From positions 1 to 64,000 of the forward strand of contig JAFUFP010000050.1 of assembly GCA_017469845.1 (NCBI GenBank): a stretch of DNA of 64,000 nt, given 5' to 3'. The notes under the pieces were generated by a model that saw only the letters and a list, made by a program, of their open reading frames with translations, was not told the DNA's origin and did no database searches. The position numbers and the translations under genes were made by a program. The DNA is from Bacteroidales bacterium. GTDB lineage: Bacteria; Bacteroidota; Bacteroidia; Bacteroidales; UBA932. Positions 25,003-34,559 of this stretch are shown in pieces. How positions within the stretch are numbered: position 1 is the stretch's first letter; every line of letters begins with the position of its first letter.

Positions 25003-26412
25003 CTATTCGAGTGATGTTATGGTGTCTCCCATAGCTGAAGCCTCATTGCCTGAAGCGTCCAGTTTGAAGATCATGAACTTGGGATTGGCTGCCGTATAAG
25101 CCTCCCAACCGTTTCCGGGATTTCCGGTCTTGACGAATGAGGTCCAGCAGTCGAGCATCTTGTCGGCAAGGACGTAGTCCTGCTCGGTGAAGGGACGGTC
25201 GCTGTTGGCCAGAGACTTGAAGGTGTACCACAGTTCCGAAGAATGGAACGCTCCCTTCATCTTGTGGGAACCGGCGGCGTCATCAGGGAGAGGACGGGCG
25301 AACTCATAAGCGTATGCGGGTTTTCCGGCCTTCTCACGGAGTTCACAGAAGTTGGCGATACCGTTGCCCAGAGCACCCATGTCATTCATCGTGAAACCGA
25401 TCATGTAGGGAATATCCTTGATTCTTCCTTCGGTAGCCGCGGCATCGAAAGTCTCGGTCATCAGATATCCGTCAACGGAAGGAGAAGAAGACAGACGTGC
25501 CCTCTGTCCGGTCTCGGCGAAATACCTGTCGGCAAGATTGAAGATTTCTGAAGTGGAAGCGGCCCTCATCTTTTCGAGAGTGTCATAACCGGCCCAGTCG
25601 AAAACAGCCTTGGCTGCCTCACCGGCGGCACCGGGATTGGTGTTGACGAGCATGGGAGTCTTCGAGACACCGCCGCCGCTCTGGATGATCGCCTTCTTGA
25701 TGAGGTTGCCGGTAAGAGGAGAATTGACGAGTGTCTTCACACTTCCGGCTCCGGCGCTCTGACCGAAGATGGTGATATTGTCGGGGTCACCACCGAACTG
25801 GGCGATGTTGTCATGAACCCAATTGAGGGCGGCAATCTGGTCGAGGATACCGTAGTTTCCGCTGGAGTTGTGTCCGCTTTCCTGAGCGAGGAGAGGATGA
25901 GGCAGGAAGCCGAATACGCCAAGACGATAATTGAAGGTCACAAGGACAACGTCCTTCTTCGCCCATTCCTTTCCGTCCATTTCAGGCTCGAATCCCCAAC
26001 CGGCGGTATAACCGCCACCGTGGATCCACAGGGCCACAGGAAGTTTCTTGCCGGTCTTGCCGGGAGCTTTGGTCCAGACATTGAGGTAGAGGCAATCCTC
26101 GCTGAACTCGGGATCACCGTTGAAAAAGAACTCTGAAGTGTAGGGATTGCCTTCGGTATGGGGAGCCTGAGGGGCAGCCGGTCCGAAATGGTCCGCCACT
26201 TTCACACCCTCCCAAGGAGTCACAGCCTGGGGCTCCTTCCAACGCAGATCACCTACAGGGGCTGCGGCATAGGGCACTCCCAGATAAGAGTAGACTTCAC
26301 CGTCCTGTACACCTTGGATTTGACCTCCTGCCACGGTGAGAACGGGATTCTTTTCCGCACATCCTGCGAGAATGAGGAGCATGGACGAAAGCGCGACACA
26401 AATCTTTTTCAT
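25003..26412 (-). CDS. Type-B carboxylesterase lipoprotein
   Basis: 469 aa with lipobox (LILAGC, Cys18). EDCLYLNVW (105-113) is the family signature. The oxyanion segment HGGGYTAGW begins at 131, and the nucleophile Ser219 lies in GQSAG. A C-terminal His (GAFHSSELWYTF) completes the triad. It would hydrolyse carboxylic esters in the periplasm or at the cell surface; the substrate is unknown. It sits between DUF3822 (45 nt upstream) and rsmD (10 nt downstream), which is an odd place for an exported enzyme and suggests insertion into a conserved pair. Confidence 0.9.
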   Translation of the reverse strand: MKKICVALSSMLLILAGCAEKNPVLTVAGGQIQGVQDGEVYSYLGVPYAAAPVGDLRWKEPQAVTPWEGVKVADHFGPAAPQAPHTEGNPYTSEFFFNGDPEFSEDCLYLNVWTKAPGKTGKKLPVALWIHGGGYTAGWGFEPEMDGKEWAKKDVVLVTFNYRLGVFGFLPHPLLAQESGHNSSGNYGILDQIAALNWVHDNIAQFGGDPDNITIFGQSAGAGSVKTLVNSPLTGNLIKKAIIQSGGGVSKTPMLVNTNPGAAGEAAKAVFDWAGYDTLEKMRAASTSEIFNLADRYFAETGQRARLSSSPSVDGYLMTETFDAAATEGRIKDIPYMIGFTMNDMGALGNGIANFCELREKAGKPAYAYEFARPLPDDAAGSHKMKGAFHSSELWYTFKSLANSDRPFTEQDYVLADKMLDCWTSFVKTGNPGNGWEAYTAANPKFMIFKLDASGNEASAMGDTITSLE

Positions 26413-26457
26413 GACAATAACGTGGTTTGGTTTTAAATATTAATAAGGTGGAGCTCC

Positions 26458-27147
26458 TCAGATCTGCTCCACCGCTTTGAAATATCTGTAAAGCGACATT
26501 TCCATATCGGACGACAAAGGGGTGCGGAAACATATCGTGGACACCTCCGGATTGAGCTGAAGACGGTTCATCGCGAGGAATATGAAATACTCCGCCGTCG
26601 TGAAATCCACAGCCTCGAACACGTTCGCCAGAAGAAGACTCTTTCCCTGGGCGACCGCAAGGTGGAGATATCCGTCCATGTATGACGCGAGAATCTTGTT
26701 GTAATCCGAACATTTGCCAAGATCGGACAGGATGTAATACATCTCCGGAAGGACTTTCACATGATCCCCCGAAGAAGTGAAGACAGTCTGCGAAACGGCT
26801 CTCGAAAGGGATTCGTCGATCGAATTGGAATAGATGAGGACCGATCCGTATGCGGGGACATCGACATAGTCCACCGCATCAGTATCCCTCAATGATACGA
26901 CTTCACCCAAAGAAGAACGCAACTCCTGCTCCGAGAAGAAATGGTTCGGGATGAGTGCCACCTTTGGTGTGAGGAGAGAGATTTCCACGACGTCATACCT
27001 TCTCTGAAGCTCAGGGGTCGTAAAAATCTTGTCAGCGCCCATCCATCCGCTCTCCTTCTGAGAGTCTGACTGCTGCACTTTAAAAGAATATCCACTCAAG
27101 GAGACTTGAATGGATATCCTGCTGTATATGTCCGGTCTGTATTCCAC
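26458..27147 (-). CDS. DUF3822-family protein
   Basis: 229 aa, no signal peptide. The pattern VVEISLLTPKVALIPNHFFSE, DYVDVPAYGSVLIYSNS and the terminal PLSSDMEMSLYRYFKAVEQI fits the Bacteroidota-specific DUF3822 family, predicted to have an actin-like ATPase fold. Its function is unknown; it tends to lie beside rsmD. The start is GTG at 27147, sharing its first base with the TAG stop of the upstream gene (TAGTG), so translation is coupled. Confidence 0.8.
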   Translation of the reverse strand: MEYRPDIYSRISIQVSLSGYSFKVQQSDSQKESGWMGADKIFTTPELQRRYDVVEISLLTPKVALIPNHFFSEQELRSSLGEVVSLRDTDAVDYVDVPAYGSVLIYSNSIDESLSRAVSQTVFTSSGDHVKVLPEMYYILSDLGKCSDYNKILASYMDGYLHLAVAQGKSLLLANVFEAVDFTTAEYFIFLAMNRLQLNPEVSTICFRTPLSSDMEMSLYRYFKAVEQI

Positions 27148-27836
27148 TACTCCCAGTTTCCTGCGTTGTTGTTAGGAGCGGAGATGCTACCTACCTGAAG
27201 ACCTTCATATTTGTTCTTGGCTTTCTCTTCAGCGTCGAGGTTGATCCTGAGCTGATTGTCAAGACCCTTGAGAAGCTTCTTCCAAGGCATCTTAGCCTCG
27301 AACAGAGGAACGTTTACACCAGATACCTGCTTTACGATTGCGTCCATCTCGACCAGCTGATTTCCTGAGAAAGGAATGTACTTGAGTGAGTCGACGTTGA
27401 AATCGGTACGGCTGCGGAAGAGAGTGTCCTTTACGGGAATCTCGTTCCTGATAGCGAACACGAGTGACTGGCCCTGCTTGTAGAGCTCATACATCTGCTG
27501 GGGAGTGATGTTCCTGTTGGCCTTCTTGAGAGCCTCGGTGTTGGCGACTGCGAGGGAGTCATCGTTTGAACCGATCTGCATGACAACCTCCATCTTACCG
27601 GTGTTGTAGAACATTGCGAGAGAGTCGAAATCCTTGGTGAACTTGCCATTGACGCTCTTGTAAGCGACCTGGAGGTCACGGATGTCTTTGAGACGCTGGA
27701 CTGCGACGGCCTGACGATGATCTTTGGCCTTATTGAACTTTACAGGCTCCATGACGCTCTGAACCACTGCATAGGCAAGACCCGCGATCACGAAGAGGAG
27801 CAGAATGCTGACGATAGCTTTAACTACTTTGTTCAT
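27147..27836 (-). CDS. Membrane-anchored protein of unknown function
   Basis: 229 aa. One N-terminal hydrophobic helix (VKAIVSILLLFVIAGLAYAVV, about 5-25) with a pilin-like start is followed by an extracytoplasmic domain. A conserved-looking segment reads HRQAVAVQRLKDIRDLQVAYKSVNGKFTKDFDSL (about 41-74). I do not recognise a named family. The ordering with DUF3822 and the coupled TAGTG junction suggest a joint role. It has its own perfect promoter 70-100 nt upstream. Confidence 0.7.
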   Translation of the reverse strand: MNKVVKAIVSILLLFVIAGLAYAVVQSVMEPVKFNKAKDHRQAVAVQRLKDIRDLQVAYKSVNGKFTKDFDSLAMFYNTGKMEVVMQIGSNDDSLAVANTEALKKANRNITPQQMYELYKQGQSLVFAIRNEIPVKDTLFRSRTDFNVDSLKYIPFSGNQLVEMDAIVKQVSGVNVPLFEAKMPWKKLLKGLDNQLRINLDAEEKAKNKYEGLQVGSISAPNNNAGNWE

Positions 27837-27905
27837 TATGTTATGTGTTTTTAATATTTTCGGTGTGTTGAGTGTTTTCTTGTGGGCTTGAAATCAAACT
27901 TCGGA

Positions 27906-27937
27906 CAAAGTTATAAAATTGATTTGTATTGTGCAAA
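27906..27937 (-). promoter_or_regulatory. Promoter of the 27836-24417 operon
   Basis: On the minus strand: TTTG (27937-27934), 20 nt, TAACTTTG (27913-27906), perfect boxes. The leader is about 63 nt. Confidence 0.8.
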
Positions 27938-28196
27938 CAATAAATCAAACCAATTGCACATAAAACGAAAGTTTGTTTTGCATACGGTCCCCCTGTCCTT
28001 TCACTCCTTTTTCGGACTGCAGTGAACAACTCCCTTTTCCGCTCCTTGTCGGAAGAAGGCCGGTTCCGATCACCCGAAACTGCAAAATTGAGGCCGGGCC
28101 GATCTTTCCGAAGGATATTGCCCAAGGCGCAACACAAGTCAAACACAAGCGTTTGGCCTTGTTCCGGTATCCTTCCGGAATAGGGTGACGATAAAC

Positions 28197-28227
28197 TTGA
28201 GAAAAGCAATATTATTTTGTAATTTTG
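28197..28227 (+). promoter_or_regulatory. nrnA promoter
   Basis: TAATTTTG (28220-28227) is a perfect -7 box. A partial -33 (CTTG, 28196-28199) lies 20 nt upstream. The TTG at 28225 lies inside the -7 box, so translation starts at the ATG 28246. Confidence 0.6.
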
Positions 28228-28245
28228 CACCCAAATTTTCAAACG

Positions 28246-29334
28246 ATGCTCTATTCCGGCAAGACATATTCTCCGGCACTGGATTCAGCGGATATCGCCT
28301 CTTTCCATGAGATGATCATGGAAGCCAAGGTGATAACCACGCTTTCGCATGTCCGCCCCGACGGAGACGCTGTCGGAAGCAGCCTTGGCATCTACGGCTT
28401 TCTGGAAAGCCTCGGGAAGGATGTCGTTTCCATCTTCCCCACAGCGATTCCTGACAGCCTGCAGTTCATCCCGAAGAAAGAAAGCATCCTGATTTTCAAT
28501 TATGCGGAAGCGAGGGCCACGGAAAGGATCCTGAGCTCCGACCTCATCATCTGCCTGGATTTCAACACTCCTTCCAGAATAGAGGAGGCCGGAGAAGTTC
28601 TCCGGAGCTCAAAGGCCAAGAAGGTCCTCATCGACCATCACCTCAATCCGGAGAGGGACTTTTTCGACCTGAGTTTCTCCTTCACCGAAATCTCCTCGGC
28701 ATCGGAACTGGCCTACCATATCCTGATGCTCATGCCGGAAGTCGAGGGTGAATGTTCCGCCCTGCCGCTCCCCTGCAGAAGGGCTCTCATGACGGGCATG
28801 ACCACGGACACGAACAATTTCGCGAACTCGGTCTTCCCCTCCACCCTTATGATGGCTGCGGACCTCATCGCTTCGGGAGTTGACAGGGATGAGATAATAC
28901 GCTACTTCATGATGTCCTACCGCGAGAACAGGATAAGGCTCATGGGCAATGTCCTGAAGGACTTCCTCAAGATCACTCCGGAAGGGATCGCATACTACAT
29001 AATCCCCCATGCCGTCTGCAAAGCTTACGACATCAAGGAAGGGGATACGGAAGGCATCGTCAACATTCCCCTTACGATAGGGAAAGTGAGGATGTGCATC
29101 TCCCTGAAAGAGGAACCTTCTTGTTTCAGGGTATCGATAAGGTCCAAGAAAGGGACCAGCGCCAATTACATGGCGAGGGCCCATTTCAGCGGAGGCGGAC
29201 ACGAGAACGCGGCCGGAGGGAAACTCTTCATCGGCACAGCGCCGAACGAGGGCGACGCCTGCATCGCGGACTCTTCGATGGCCGAGCAGTATATCCTGGA
29301 CGCCATAAAGGATTGTTTCGGGAACGGTTATTGA
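28246..29334 (+). CDS. nrnA: Bifunctional oligoribonuclease/PAP phosphatase, DHH family
   Basis: 362 aa. The N-terminal DHH phosphoesterase domain shows SHVRPDGDAVGSSLG, CLDFNTPSR and the Mn-binding IDHHLNP. The C-terminal DHHA1 domain ends with FSGGGHENAAGGK. NrnA degrades nano-RNA and hydrolyses 3'-phosphoadenosine 5'-phosphate. The start is set by the promoter. Two FKBP lipoprotein genes follow with 27- and 31-nt gaps, then a MATE exporter and a kinase, so this may be a long operon. Confidence 0.9.
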   Translation: MLYSGKTYSPALDSADIASFHEMIMEAKVITTLSHVRPDGDAVGSSLGIYGFLESLGKDVVSIFPTAIPDSLQFIPKKESILIFNYAEARATERILSSDLIICLDFNTPSRIEEAGEVLRSSKAKKVLIDHHLNPERDFFDLSFSFTEISSASELAYHILMLMPEVEGECSALPLPCRRALMTGMTTDTNNFANSVFPSTLMMAADLIASGVDRDEIIRYFMMSYRENRIRLMGNVLKDFLKITPEGIAYYIIPHAVCKAYDIKEGDTEGIVNIPLTIGKVRMCISLKEEPSCFRVSIRSKKGTSANYMARAHFSGGGHENAAGGKLFIGTAPNEGDACIADSSMAEQYILDAIKDCFGNGY

Positions 29335-29361
29335 TTCCATTGGACGAAGAAGACCATAAGG

Positions 29362-29916
29362 ATGAAAAAAGTTTTGACATACTTCTCCATTCTCTCCGCC
29401 GTAGCGGTCCTTTCGCTTTCCTGCACCAAGGAGAGCATAAAGACCATGTACACCACCCAGGAGGGATGGATCGAAAGTTACATAACGAATGTGACCTCTT
29501 CCGATGAAGACGCGTATGTCGTCGGCAACAAGGGAAGCCAAAGGGTCGTAGTGACCGAAGGTGAGGGTGAAGCCGTAAACGGAAACGGAACGATTTCATT
29601 CTACTACGCCGGATACGTGCTGAAAAGTTCGACGGTTTCCGCCTCGAATCTTTTCGCCACCAACAACGAAGACATAGCGACCCAGGCATCATGGAGCACA
29701 TCGTCCGAAGACCAGTTCGATGTCCTCACCATCAACCTTTCCGAAGCGGACCTGGTGGAAGGTCTCAAGAACGGATTGGAAGGTGTGAAGGGAGGCGAAG
29801 AATGCTATATCCTCTTTTCGGGGAAATACGGCTACGGCAAAAGGCCTTTAGGCACGATTCCTGCAAATGCTGCATTGGTTTATCACATTTGGGTGGAAAG
29901 CACATCAAACGACTAA
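29362..29916 (+). CDS. FKBP-type peptidyl-prolyl isomerase lipoprotein
   Basis: 184 aa with lipobox ending at Cys21 (LSLSC). The C-terminal half has the FKBP fold: ISFYYAGYVL, then LVEGLKNGLEGVKGGEECYI, a YGYGKRPLGTIPANAAL loop and a final VYHIWVES strand. It would assist folding of exported proteins in the periplasm or at the membrane. Several active-site aromatics expected in canonical FKBPs are not evident, so catalytic strength is uncertain. It pairs with a second, larger FKBP lipoprotein just downstream. Confidence 0.8.
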   Translation: MKKVLTYFSILSAVAVLSLSCTKESIKTMYTTQEGWIESYITNVTSSDEDAYVVGNKGSQRVVVTEGEGEAVNGNGTISFYYAGYVLKSSTVSASNLFATNNEDIATQASWSTSSEDQFDVLTINLSEADLVEGLKNGLEGVKGGEECYILFSGKYGYGKRPLGTIPANAALVYHIWVESTSND

Positions 29917-29947
29917 CAGAAAGAAAAGAATTGATTCGAATTCATTT

Positions 29948-30973
29948 ATGAAGATACTATTTAGATCAATCATCACCCTCCTTTTCGGAGCCGCCGTCCT
30001 CGGCTGCGCCCAAGAGGAGAAATACTCCGCAAACGAAAACGAAAAGGAATACCTGGAGGCATGGCTCAAAACGAACTATCCCGGTGCCGTTCAAGCAGGC
30101 AACGGAATATATATTCTTGAAGACGTGACAGGTAACGGAGCCGCTTACGCCGGAGAGGAGTATGTCCACGTTGACTACGACGCCACCTCCCTTGACGGCA
30201 CCATTTCCTCCTCCACCGACCTTGAGACCAACAAGAGAATCGGTAAATACACCGTCGGCAATTATTACGGCCCGAAGGTATGGCAGATTGACAAAAACAC
30301 CATCCCCGTCGGAGTCGAGGACATGCTCCAGGGCATGAGGATCGGAGGAACCAGAACCGCACTCATTCCCGGATGGCTCACAACCTATGACCGCTACAAG
30401 AAGTCTTCCGACTACATCAACAAAGTGACTTCCGGCACTACCGCCATCTACAAGGTCACCTTGAGGAACGCTTTCGCGAATTCCGACAAATGGGAACTGG
30501 ATTCCCTGAACGCCTATGCGAAGAGGAACTTCTCCCTCAATCCCTCCGATACCGTAAGGACCGGTTTCTTCTATATCCAGACCGAGAAACCCAGCAAGGA
30601 CAAAGAATTCCCCAACGACACGACGATATACATCAATTACATAGGAAGGCTCCTTGACGGAACGGTCTTCGACACCAGCATCGCCGACACCGCCAAATTC
30701 TACGGCATCTACAAGGAAACCGGCTCATACGGTCCCGTGAAAATCTCCTGGGCCGATGACGTCCTTGACATAAAGATGACCGTTTCCAGCGGATCCTCGT
30801 CATCATCGAGCACTCCGGTCACAGGATTCCAGTATACCCTCTGGGAAATGGGGCCCCACGAGAAAGGCACCGGACTTTTCTACTCTCCGCTCGGATATAC
30901 GATAAGCGGAAGCGGAAATTCCATTCCTTCCTACAGCCCCCTGAGATTCGACATTGAGGTGGTGGACAATTAA
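29948..30973 (+). CDS. FKBP-like lipoprotein with two divergent domains
   Basis: 341 aa from the ATG at 29948, with lipobox ending at Cys20 (AVLGC). An N-terminal FKBP-like unit includes YVHVDYDATSLDGT and GVEDMLQGMRIGGTRTALIP. A second unit contains IYINYIGRLLDGTVFDTSI and ends near GLFYSPLGYTISG and PLRFDIEVVDN, with a Ser-rich insertion (SSGSSSSSSTPV, about 285-297). An in-frame upstream start would lie inside the previous gene. It is probably a periplasmic chaperone/isomerase encoded together with its smaller neighbour. Confidence 0.8.
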   Translation: MKILFRSIITLLFGAAVLGCAQEEKYSANENEKEYLEAWLKTNYPGAVQAGNGIYILEDVTGNGAAYAGEEYVHVDYDATSLDGTISSSTDLETNKRIGKYTVGNYYGPKVWQIDKNTIPVGVEDMLQGMRIGGTRTALIPGWLTTYDRYKKSSDYINKVTSGTTAIYKVTLRNAFANSDKWELDSLNAYAKRNFSLNPSDTVRTGFFYIQTEKPSKDKEFPNDTTIYINYIGRLLDGTVFDTSIADTAKFYGIYKETGSYGPVKISWADDVLDIKMTVSSGSSSSSSTPVTGFQYTLWEMGPHEKGTGLFYSPLGYTISGSGNSIPSYSPLRFDIEVVDN

Positions 30974-31017
30974 CGGTCCGCCACCTTTCATATACACCTT
31001 CCCCCCATTGAACAGAC

Positions 31018-32415
31018 ATGGCAGCAGGAGCTATTCCTACAGAACTAGGTACTAAGAAAATCAGCAAACTACTTCAGCAATATGCGGTCCCCGGCATCAT
31101 CGCCATGACCGCGTCTTCGCTGTACAACATGGTCGACAGCATCTACATCGGACACATAAAGGATGTAGGCTCGTACGCCATCTCGGGATTGGCCGTTACC
31201 TTCCCCATCATGAACCTCTCGGCGGCACTCGGCACACTCGTCGGAGTGGGAGCCGCCACGATGATATCCGTCCTTCTGGGACAGAAGAACTATGAGGCGG
31301 CCAACAAGGTCCTCGCCAACGAAGTGACGCTCAACACCATCATCGGAGTTCTCTTCACCGTTTTCACCCTCGCTTTTCTGGATCCGATCCTGATGTTCTT
31401 CGGAGCCAGCGAAAACACCCTTCCCTTCGCGAGGGACTACATGAAGATCATCCTTTTCGGTAACGTCGTCACCCACCTTTATTTCGGACTGAACAGCGTG
31501 ATCCGCTCTTCGGGCAACCCCAAGCTCGCAATGGGGCTTACGCTTTTCACGGTGATTTCAAACAGCATCCTGGATCCCATCCTCATCTTCGGATTCGGCC
31601 TCGGGATCAAGGGCGCGGCCATAGCTACGGTCGCCTGCCAGGTCATGGCCCTCATCTACTCGATGTGGTACTTCATGGACAAGAAGAGATTCCTCCACCT
31701 TCCGAAGGGAATCTTCGCCCTGGACTGGAGAGTGGCCAAGGATTCCCTGGCGATAGGCATGGGACCTTTCCTCATGAACGCGGCCTCCTGCATCGTGGCC
31801 CTTTTCATCAACCAGCAGCTCAAGAAATACGGCGGTGACCTCGCCATCGGAGCCTACGGAATCGTCAACCGCCTGTCGTTCCTATTCGTGATGATAAACG
31901 TGGGACTGAACCAGGGAATGCAGCCTATCGCCGGATACAATTTCGGGGCGAGGCAGTATTCAAGGGTGAAGGAAGTGTATCTTCTCACCGTCAAGTGGGC
32001 TACCCTCGTCTCGATAATCGGATTCATAATATCCGAAGCCATTCCAGGTGTCGCCGTGTCGATCTTCACCAATGACCCCGAGCTCAAGTCCATAGCGACG
32101 AAAGGTCTGAGGCTGATGAACATCGTCTTCCCTCTCGTGGGATTCCAGATGATATCGACGAACCTCTTCCAGTGCCTCGGCATGGTGAACAAATCCATTC
32201 TCCTTTCACTTTCCAGGCAGCTTCTCTTCCTCGTCCCCAGCATCTACCTCCTTCCCATCTGGATGGGAGTCAAAGGAGTATGGTTCAGTTTCCCGGTATC
32301 TGATACTCTTTCCGTGATCCTGACGACTATACTCATGATAAGCCTGATAAGGAAATTGAACACCCTCAAGGACGGGGATGACCCTTCCATCCTCGGAAGC
32401 ACGATGAAAAGTTAA
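31018..32415 (+). CDS. MATE-family efflux transporter
   Basis: 465 aa with about twelve TM helices in two related halves. The N-terminal QYAVPGIIAMTASSLYNMVDSI and GVGAATMISVLLGQ segments are typical of the multidrug and toxin extrusion family. The second half has GLNQGMQPIAGYNFGA, the matching motif. These pump cationic compounds out using Na+ or H+ gradients. It lies 44 nt after the FKBP gene and 28 nt before a kinase. Substrate is not inferable. Confidence 0.9.
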   Translation: MAAGAIPTELGTKKISKLLQQYAVPGIIAMTASSLYNMVDSIYIGHIKDVGSYAISGLAVTFPIMNLSAALGTLVGVGAATMISVLLGQKNYEAANKVLANEVTLNTIIGVLFTVFTLAFLDPILMFFGASENTLPFARDYMKIILFGNVVTHLYFGLNSVIRSSGNPKLAMGLTLFTVISNSILDPILIFGFGLGIKGAAIATVACQVMALIYSMWYFMDKKRFLHLPKGIFALDWRVAKDSLAIGMGPFLMNAASCIVALFINQQLKKYGGDLAIGAYGIVNRLSFLFVMINVGLNQGMQPIAGYNFGARQYSRVKEVYLLTVKWATLVSIIGFIISEAIPGVAVSIFTNDPELKSIATKGLRLMNIVFPLVGFQMISTNLFQCLGMVNKSILLSLSRQLLFLVPSIYLLPIWMGVKGVWFSFPVSDTLSVILTTILMISLIRKLNTLKDGDDPSILGSTMKS

Positions 32416-32443
32416 TGACACACCATAACCTCAGAAAAACGCC

Positions 32444-33052
32444 ATGAACCACACTATCATCAACATCGGCCGGCAGTTCGGCAGCGGCGGACGCCAGGTA
32501 GCAATGGAGCTCGGAAGAAGACTGGGCATGAACGCCTATGACAACGAGCTCATCTCCAAGGCCGCGGAAGAGAGCGGATTCAGCAAGGAACTGTTCCTCC
32601 GCAGCGACGAGAAACGCAGCATCTTCTCGATGTCGAGTTTCTTCACCTCCGGCACTTTCGGCATGCAGCACAGCTTCATCAACGACGATGACCTTTTCAA
32701 GATCCAGAGCGACGTCATAAAGGAAACCGCGGAAAAGGAGTCGGCGATCTTCATCGGAAGATGCTCAGACTATATCTTGAGGGACATGGACTGCTGTCTT
32801 GACGTGTTCGTGTCCTGCCCCATCGAGATAAGGGCGAAGAGAGTCGCCGAAAGGGAAAAACTCTCCTTCGAAGAAGCCAAGGCCCTGTGCGAAAAGAAGG
32901 ACAGGACAAGGGCGACATATTACAACTACTTCACGTTCGGCAATTGGGGCGTGGCCTCCAACTACGATCTGTGCATCGACTCCTCGATTCTCGGCATCGA
33001 AGGGACAGCCGACGTGATAATCGATTTCGCGAAGAGAAAGGGACTCCTTTAG
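32444..33052 (+). CDS. Cytidylate kinase-like protein
   Basis: 202 aa. INIGRQFGSGGRQVAMELG (6-24) is the modified P-loop of the cytidylate-kinase-like family (PF13189-type), where the usual GxxGxGK(S/T) is replaced. AIFIGRCSDYILRD and VSCPIEIRAKRVAEREKLS with the DRTRATYYNYFTFGNWG lid follow. It probably phosphorylates a nucleotide, but this branch is not shown to be Cmk itself. It follows the MATE gene in the same direction. Confidence 0.8.
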   Translation: MNHTIINIGRQFGSGGRQVAMELGRRLGMNAYDNELISKAAEESGFSKELFLRSDEKRSIFSMSSFFTSGTFGMQHSFINDDDLFKIQSDVIKETAEKESAIFIGRCSDYILRDMDCCLDVFVSCPIEIRAKRVAEREKLSFEEAKALCEKKDRTRATYYNYFTFGNWGVASNYDLCIDSSILGIEGTADVIIDFAKRKGLL

Positions 33053-33113
33053 GGTTCTTTCCTTACAAGACCAACTCCCCCAGACAACAAACCCTATCCA
33101 AGAACCACGAAAA

Positions 33114-34550
33114 ATGAGAATCGGAACATTTCGTACAGCGGTGGCGGTAGCCTTCAGCCTCCTCCTCACAATGACTTCGGCATGCGGCCAGAAAGAGCCG
33201 AAATTCATCGACAACCGCAAGCCCTACAAACTGAACGAGGTACTCACCAACGAGATGTCCGACACTTCCTCCCTCAAAGGCCTTGACGACAAGGTCAAAA
33301 GGTACATGCAGGAGTGGAGGATGCAGGGCGCGCAGCTTTCAATCATAAAGAACGACTCCCTCGTATACGCCAAGGGTTACGGATGGGCCGACAAGGAAAA
33401 GAAGGTCGAGATGCAGCCGAGCCACATCATGAGGCTGGCTTCCGTCTCCAAACTTGTCACCGCCACCGGTATCATGATAATGCAGGAGCAGGGCCTCCTT
33501 TCCCTGAAGGACACCGTTTTCGGTGACCGCGGAATTCTTTGCGACTCCGTCTACACGAAGGCTATCAAGGACAAGAACATCTTCAAGATAACGGTCGAGG
33601 ATCTCCTCCGTCACAAGGGAGGTTTCTCAACTAGTGCCGGAGACCCCATGTTCTCGACAAGGACGATAATGAGGCAGAACCACCTCAAGACTCCCCCCGA
33701 CCACGAGACCCTGACGAAGATCGTTTTGGGAAGGAATCTCGACTTCGTCCCCGGAACAAGCCAGTACTACTCCAATTTCGGATATCTGCTCCTCAGCATG
33801 ATCATCGAGAAAGTATCGGGAGAGACATACGAAAAATGGATCCAGAAGAACGTACTGAAACCCGCCCACTGCAACGACTTCCACATCGCCGAGAATTACT
33901 ACAAGAACAAATACAAGAACGAGGTCAGATACTACGTCCCCTCGAACGAACCCACCGTCAGCGAATACAACAACAGCGGAAACAGCGTCGTCAGGTGCTA
34001 CGGCGGAAATGACATACACGCCCTATCCGGAGCCGGTGCCTGGGTGGCTTCAACCCCCGAACTGGCGAGACTCGTCGCTTCGATCGACGTGCGGAGAGCG
34101 GTGAAGGACATCGTCAACCGCGAGAGCATCCACCAGATGGTGCAGTATTTCGATCCGGACACCTATTCCCTCGGATGGAACGACACTGACCCCGAAAAGG
34201 GATGGAAGAGGACCGGAACATTCTCCGGAACGACGGCCCTCATCATGTACTACCCTGACGGGGAATGCTGGATATTCGCTTCGAACACCAGCACCTGGAA
34301 GGGTCCCAGCCATGCCCGCTACACGGGTGAACTTTTCAGTGAACTCAGACGCACTTACAGCGACCTTCTTCCCAAGCGCGACCTTTTCCACGAGCCCACG
34401 AAAGAGCCCGTAGTCCTCGCCGATGACTCCAAGAGCAAGAAACTCACTCCCCCGATGGAGAAAGTCTACTCGATGAAGGAGATTTCAATCGGGAAATTCG
34501 ACGAAGGTGAAAAGGATCAGGGCAAGGGAAAGAAACGCCGCAAAAAATAA
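33114..34550 (+). CDS. Serine hydrolase of the beta-lactamase/penicillin-binding (class C) family, lipoprotein
   Basis: 478 aa; lipobox near TSAC (Cys24). The catalytic SxxK is S110-V-S-K113. YSN appears in SQYYSNFGY (about 218), completing the class-C/DD-peptidase-like active site. The middle has GETYEKWIQKNVLKP. The C-terminus is a basic tail (KGKKRRKK). Relatives include beta-lactamases, peptidases and esterases; which reaction applies here is unknown. The stop is 9 nt before the GH2 gene, so the two are co-transcribed. Confidence 0.88.
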   Translation: MRIGTFRTAVAVAFSLLLTMTSACGQKEPKFIDNRKPYKLNEVLTNEMSDTSSLKGLDDKVKRYMQEWRMQGAQLSIIKNDSLVYAKGYGWADKEKKVEMQPSHIMRLASVSKLVTATGIMIMQEQGLLSLKDTVFGDRGILCDSVYTKAIKDKNIFKITVEDLLRHKGGFSTSAGDPMFSTRTIMRQNHLKTPPDHETLTKIVLGRNLDFVPGTSQYYSNFGYLLLSMIIEKVSGETYEKWIQKNVLKPAHCNDFHIAENYYKNKYKNEVRYYVPSNEPTVSEYNNSGNSVVRCYGGNDIHALSGAGAWVASTPELARLVASIDVRRAVKDIVNRESIHQMVQYFDPDTYSLGWNDTDPEKGWKRTGTFSGTTALIMYYPDGECWIFASNTSTWKGPSHARYTGELFSELRRTYSDLLPKRDLFHEPTKEPVVLADDSKSKKLTPPMEKVYSMKEISIGKFDEGEKDQGKGKKRRKK

Positions 34551-34559
34551 CCCCGCAGC

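Larger units (their letters stand above)
27837..28245. other. Divergent intergenic region
   Basis: This 409-nt gap holds the minus-strand promoter at 27906-27937 and the plus-strand nrnA promoter at 28197-28227. Between about 27950 and 28190 I see no gene with a believable start or composition and no strong hairpin. Confidence 0.5.
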
